A model generated the notes under the pieces. That model was not told the origin of the DNA, did no database searches, and saw only the letters and a list, made by a program, of their open reading frames with translations. From Xestospongia muta (lineage: Eukaryota > Porifera > Demospongiae > Haplosclerida > Petrosiidae), in assembly GCA_963693285.1 (NCBI GenBank), contig OY848917.1, forward strand, positions 8,308,192 to 8,372,191: a stretch of DNA of 64,000 bases, in the 5' to 3' direction. Below are positions 59,263 through 64,000 of this stretch, piece after piece. Both the position numbers and the translations under genes were made by a program. The stretch's first letter is position 1; each line of letters begins with the position of its first letter.

Positions 59263-61310
59263 TCAATCAGTACTAAACAAATCATCACAATTGTCAGTTA
59301 AGAATTTAACCAAAGCATTAGCATTACTTGGTGGTAAATTTGGAAAAAATGATGGTCCATAAGAAGTGGCTAAAATACCACTTGTCATGTGGTTTTCTTC
59401 AGAATATTCAGTTATCTGTAAAAAGAAGACACATTAACATTAATAGATCATATAAAATGTACAGATAGAATGTAGTTAAATAAACAAGAGTATTATTATC
59501 ATTAGCTTTGAAGAGAGTATTAATTACCAGAACATGAAAAATGGACTTCATAAATGTGCATTTCTTATATTATTATATGATTTGTTGTTACTGTTGAGAA
59601 CATTCTACCCTTTTGAAAAGTTCAGACAACATCCTCAAAGAAGCAACAGAGACTTCATCAAGACTCTGTAGTAATTCCTTGAAGGCATCTACCTGTAGGA
59701 ATCATATATAGGATTAGTAGTTTCTATTGATGTATTTGACAATTAATTAATAGTCCATGTCATATATTATACACTATGAAATGGATTGATTGATTTAACC
59801 AATCTGTTATAATTTCATTACATATATTACATAATGAGATATTGAGATATTTAATAAACACAACTCAGTTCAAGTCATTTGTTTATTGTCACAATTATCA
59901 TTTTCTGTATAACGTATTAGAAAATACCCAACTTATTTCTGTATACACAATGTAGTCTATTGTCTTAAGTTTCTTATTACAATTAGTAATATCTTGGCAA
60001 CTGTAGTGGTAGTCTATTCTCTTCTTCTTATATTTACACTGTAGTAACATGAAAGGATAGAACATCTGTTATCTACTTCTATTTACACCATTACTATCAC
60101 TAATGTCTTGGCAACTGTACTATATTAGTAATTAAAACATAGTGGTGTTTACTATATTACTCAGTGTCACATTATGTACTATTTGAAATAAATCTGTCAA
60201 TGGATTGATTAAATTGTAGTGATAGTTATATTGAAGGATTAATAATATATGTTGATTATTCTATAATTACTTATTTCTGGAATGCTGTAAAAGATTATTC
60301 AATGAAATTATAGAAAGTCTTTAAGTCATACAATGTATATTACATATACATTTACTACATTACAATATATTTATTTAAACATTTAAACATACTTTAAATC
60401 TTCTAAGATAAATCTTACATTTTTTGTCTTTACTGCAGTAACAACTTGATTCAATGTTTGTCTTGATGGGATGAGAGATGTGGGTTTTTTTCCCGAAATG
60501 CACTTTTAATAGACCAGTGACAATGTTTACATCTCGTATTTCAGTTAAATCTACTTCCTCACCTAGAATAATGGATGATATTATAATCAAAGATATAATT
60601 ATGTAGTGTCATGTTCCTCATTGATGTATGACACACCTCTATTATTATTATTATACAAAACACATATTAGAATAAACATATGAATGTTAATGAACATTTC
60701 TTTTAAGATGAGACTTTAAATGTAAATTTACATGTGCTATTAATTAAGGCCAATGAAAAAGGCTTTGTAAAACAAAAAAATATATTCTATGAGGTAGTCA
60801 CACCATACAATGTCAATTTATAAAGTACATGTTTACATACTAACAATAAACTGACTCCTAAGACGTTTGATGATAGTGATATCACTAGGGATACGAAATA
60901 GTCCAGGTTCTTTAAGGACTTCTTTATTTAAATAGCTAACACATTGTAACAACAATGGATCAACAACACCAGTAGGAAGTTTATCTATAAACAAAGTCAA
61001 CATATAAATGTATTAAAGTAATATGAACATGAAAACGATATCTTTTAAGATGTAAAAAGAAAAGACAGTTTACATGTATTTAGAATAATCAAGTGATAAT
61101 TTCCTCTCACTATGTTGTACATATATGGTAATACATGTGGACCCTCAGATAATACTAGCTATACCATGAGCTTCAACTACATTATACAATTATACAAGTT
61201 GTCAATGTAAACAAAACCTGTGACTTATATGTATATAGTCATCAGTGTATATGACTTACCAGGATATCTATCTTGATCATACTCAGGAATAACTGGAGCT
61301 GTATTTGTTA
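59263..61310 (-). pseudogene. RhoGAP-domain gene, 3' exons with single-base lesions
   Basis: Five minus-strand exons encode a GTPase-activating domain for Rho-family GTPases. 61,310?-61,260: TAPVIPEYDQDRYP. 60,984-60,845: LLLQCVSYLNKEVLKE then EPGLFRIPSD, containing the arginine finger in GLFR. 60,562-60,419: GEEVDLTEIRDVNIVTGLLK then SLIPSRQTLNQVV. 59,692-59,609: VDAFKELLQSLDE. 59,415-59,263: NHMTSGILATSYGPSFFPNL, ending FSTD-stop. Intron sites and phases fit, except for two defects. The donor after 60,845 lacks one G needed for phase. A run of seven T (plus strand, ~60,485) is one base longer than the frame allows; six would restore it. The upstream gene is cut off at ~61,310 by collagen sequence. 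It is either a pseudogene or carries sequence errors. Confidence 0.75.
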
Positions 61311-61514
61311 ATGTGTTACCTCATGGCTGAGAGATTTAACCACAAACATAATGCAGTCTATGAATGTATTGATAAAGATCCTGAATCTATTCCTAGAACT
61401 GTTGCTAACACTAATGGTGCTTTATTCTATAATGTTCAAGCTCAATATAATGGTCTCCTCTATCCTCTATATGATAGTGAAAAAGAGTTAGCCTGTGTGG
61501 TGTGTACCAAGTGA
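61308..61514 (+). pseudogene. Orphan C-terminal end of a short-chain collagen
   Basis: An open frame encodes exactly the part missing from the first collagen: GYLMAERFNHKHNAVYEC, NTNGALFYNVQAQYNG, ELACVVCTK-stop. Homology begins at GTTACCTCATGGCT (61,315), the same 14 bases with which the homologous part of the 650-1354 gene ends. What lies upstream is the minus-strand RhoGAP exon, so there is no promoter, signal peptide or collagenous segment. The 3' UTR also matches the copy at 4.7 kb. Confidence 0.8.
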
Positions 61515-62487
61515 ACAAAACTATTATTTAAATAAACTTGTGACATTGATTTGGTTTTAAATGATTTTTGTACTTTGTATTTTGTGATACAATATTTTGA
61601 AAATAGAAATTTAAATTTACTTGTTAAAGCTGTCAGATATAACACATTTTAATGTACTCTAGAACACAATTAGCATCAAATATAAAATGATCTAGTATAA
61701 CTCTCTCAAAGAGTACTAAACAACAATGTGATAGTTGATAACACATTTTCTGATAGTTTTAAGTGTTATTATTACAAATAATGGTATGTATACTTAATCA
61801 ATCCTTCATTAATGTTATGAAAGTACATTACATATTAGGGAACATGCAGATGAAACAGCCCTTAATAATTTGGAGTGGGTGTGGCTATCTACATGATCCC
61901 AAAGATGTTAGGACTAACCTTAAGAGTTTAGGGAACAATTTCTAATGTTTTTGACATGAACTGTTTCCTGAATCCTAAATTTAAACCCTGATCTTTTAAG
62001 TGTAGGCCTAGCATGGCCATTTCAACTTCAAATAATGCAATCAGCCTTAAAATCTTAAATGTAGGCCTAGCATCATTGAGATCATGTAGATGGCATACCA
62101 CTTCAAATAATCGAGGTGCCATTCATCTACAAAATCCCATATTAGCTTGTTTAAGCACAATTGATTTTGAATCAAACATATAAATTATGTTCATTGACAC
62201 TCTGTCTACCATATATGACTTCATCTAACAACAAGAAACTGTATGTATAGTTCTGATAAATAGGTCACATTATATAACTATAGTACAACAATACCTTAGT
62301 TAAAGCTATAACAGCAGTCATGTGACACGTATTTGTTTATGCACCAAACAGTACACTGACCTTAACTAGAATTAATACAATATGACATTAGTAACTTCAT
62401 ATATTGGTTAGAGATCAGTGCTTATTATCTCTAATTCAGGTAAATACACACCTACAAATACAAGATATGCATATATATTAGAGAGAA

Positions 62488-62542
<55 letters not shown>

Positions 62543-62924
62543 TGTGTAATTTCTCTCACTTTCTATTTTAATTACTACAATGAGCTTACATAATATTAGA
62601 CAGAAATGGATCAACGTCATACTCAATACCAAAGGCAGTGGTTATAGAAACAGAAATCTATACATGTACATGCATAATGTTATATGCACATGTAACATAT
62701 CATGACAATTTCTTTCATTTGTGCAGCAACAAATTATCCTAGAAAGTTCATATGATATTTCAGTACTACTTTATGATATTTCCTCTAAAATAATTAACTA
62801 CAGCTATATAGGAAGAAACATGTTTTTCTTCCAAAGCAAAATCAATCAGCAGAGATTTAGTAAAATTAATTCATGAAACAAGAAACACAATATCAACTGT
62901 AAACACTATAAAAAGTTAATTGAG
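61515..62924. other. Intergenic DNA
   Basis: A collagen-type 3' UTR to ~61,650, then unassigned sequence. An inexact duplication (TAAATGTAGGCCTAGCATC / TAAGTGTAGGCCTAGCATG) lies at ~62,000 and 62,058. A (GA)n microsatellite is annotated separately. Confidence 0.4.
62481..62539. repeat. (GA)n microsatellite
   Basis: About 59 bp of GA dinucleotides with occasional GAAA interruptions. Confidence 0.95.
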
Positions 62925-63437
62925 ATATGATAAGGTTGAATATTAACAAATTATTTTGTGACAATGACGACACTCTAAATCAACATGTCTTTTGACTTAG
63001 TTTTACCTGACCACTTAACCTAACCACTGTACTATTAACAACTACATCTGTGAGACATGGGAAGGTCTTAACATTTGCTCACACCCAGTCTTTGACATTC
63101 CTAACCTCCTGTTTCCTTTGGTTATGATAGCCAACAAATAAGAAAATGTCCTCTTTCATTCATTCTCTTTGCTCACACCCAACTTTAACATACCTCTCAT
63201 TCTGTCTCCTCTCTCCTTTGGTCATAATGTCCAATCCATAAAGGAATGGTCTCTTGACTCACAAACATGTTTACATCTAAAATTTGGTCAAAGTTGTCAA
63301 CAACCGATCACTATATAAAGAACTAAGAGAGAGACACTTAAATATTCAAAAACATTCTCTTAAAATGGAAGTAAAGTGAACTTTCAAGTTCTTCAAGGAA
63401 CTATCTCTTTCTACATCAAAATATAACTCTCAAGAAA
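62925..63437 (+). promoter_or_regulatory. Collagen promoter paralogue with TATA box
   Basis: Clearly related to 160-649. The shared order is TAAGGTTGAATATTAACAA, GACACTCTAAATCAAC, a GGTCTTAACAT block, AAAGTTGTCAACAACC, TATA box CTATATAAAG (63,311-63,320), GACACTTAAATATTC and the leader to the ATG. Confidence 0.75.
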
Positions 63438-63536
63438 ATGATACAGATGCTATCATTATTGGTTGTTGTCTTGTTACTGACTACAGAACTATGTACCAAT
63501 CACTATAATAGTGTTGAGATATATGAGATTCATTAA
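63438..63536 (+). pseudogene. Orphan signal-peptide fragment of a short-chain collagen
   Basis: A 32-codon frame: MIQMLSLLVVVLLLTTELCT matches the signal peptide of the collagen at 650. It then leaves the homology (NHYNSVEIYEIH-stop) before any Gly-X-Y sequence. Promoter and leader are intact, so it could still be transcribed, but no collagen can be made. Confidence 0.75.
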
Positions 63537-63559
63537 CTAAACTATGCTTATACAACATT

Positions 63560-64000
63560 TATTGAAACCTAATGTAACTCACAAAATATTGTACATTGGA
63601 CCTTATGATCATCCAGACTTTGTATATAAGATGAAAAAATAATTGAAAATATTAAATCATGAGAGACATATCATACAACCAGATATGACCAGATTGAATA
63701 ATATCAAAAATGTTTATGCAAAGCAAGACTCTAAGTCAACATGTTCTTTTTGTTAGGTCTTCCACCTTCCAAGTAACCTAACCACTATACAGGTAACAAA
63801 TTCATCAGTGAGATGGGAGATGGTCTTATCTACTCCTTTGTTATCATAAAGAATGACTTCCTTGACCTCAACCTTTGATATACATGTCCACCTGTCTCCT
63901 TTGGTCACAATGACCAACCCATACAAGAATGACATCTGAGCTTACAAACACGTTTACATTCTAAAATCTGATCAAAGTTGTCAACAACTGATTACTATAT
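63560..64000 (+). promoter_or_regulatory. Third collagen promoter copy, cut by the window end
   Basis: Repeats the same promoter blocks (AAGCAAGACTCTAAGTCAAC, GGTCTTATCTACTCCTTTG, AAGTTGTCAACAACTG). It reaches the start of the TATA box (CTATAT) in the last bases of the window. Another collagen gene probably begins just beyond it. Confidence 0.65.

Noticed and set aside
61763..62122. Short open frames around GTAGGCCTAGCAT
   Set aside because: No domain or splice context; they arise from an inexact local duplication.

Overview
The window is strongly AT-rich, intron-rich metazoan nuclear DNA. It most likely comes from a demosponge (Amphimedon-like). The argument rests on three gene families: short-chain (spongin-type) collagens with a cysteine-rich C-terminal domain, a sponge/cnidarian-style fibrinogen-related secreted protein, and a ROCO GTPase carrying a death-fold tail. 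I saw no tRNA, rRNA, CRISPR or prokaryotic feature.

Layout. Positions 1-4740 hold one nearly complete short-chain collagen gene (650-1354, lacking its last ~60 residues) and a decayed second copy (4204-4737). Positions 6.2-31.2 kb are mostly a graveyard of mobile elements: a CR1-type LINE (7.69-10.27 kb), a minisatellite (10.28-10.98 kb), a pogo-type transposase (11.76-12.81 kb), an uncharacterised transposon-associated protein family (14.29-15.26 kb), exons of a P-element/THAP9-type transposase (15.59-17.31 kb), a RING-finger gene (17.32-18.12 kb), an integrase-core gene (18.13-18.99 kb), an ISL2EU-type transposase (27.32-28.17 kb) between direct repeats, a CR1 3' end (28.86-29.54 kb) and a TA-flanked pogo deletion derivative (30,640-31,178).

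The central gene is a ROCO protein (31,662-44,281, + strand). I assemble it in eight phase-consistent exons: a 13-codon first coding exon, a 16-nt microexon, one large Roc-COR exon, four short linker exons and a CARD-like last exon. A phase-compatible alternative terminal exon at 43,070-43,224 would replace the CARD-like tail with a transmembrane segment. Intron 1 is filled by a ~145-bp satellite array (about 30 units, 34.06-38.48 kb) in which almost every unit carries a branch-point-like CTGAC, an AG, a variable triplet and a consensus GTAAGT.

To the right lies a 1.68-kb inverted-repeat element with TTAA at both ends (46,381-48,061), whose ~500-bp arms each encode the first exon of a P2X7-cytoplasmic-domain-like protein. 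Next come PHD-finger remnants (48.1-48.9 and 51.56-51.74 kb), a terminal-inverted-repeat element (49.04-49.90 kb), a deleted Ty3/Gypsy retrotransposon with one recognisable LTR (52.2-55.0 kb), an intact secreted fibrinogen-related gene (55,365-56,414), a 2-kb putative DNA transposon, a RhoGAP gene with single-base lesions (59.26-61.31 kb, minus strand), and then again short-chain collagen pieces: an orphan C-terminus (61,308-61,514), an orphan signal-peptide fragment (63,438-63,536), and a further promoter copy running off the window end. The collagen fragments at both ends imply that a tandem collagen cluster has been broken up around the intervening ~57 kb, or continues beyond the window.
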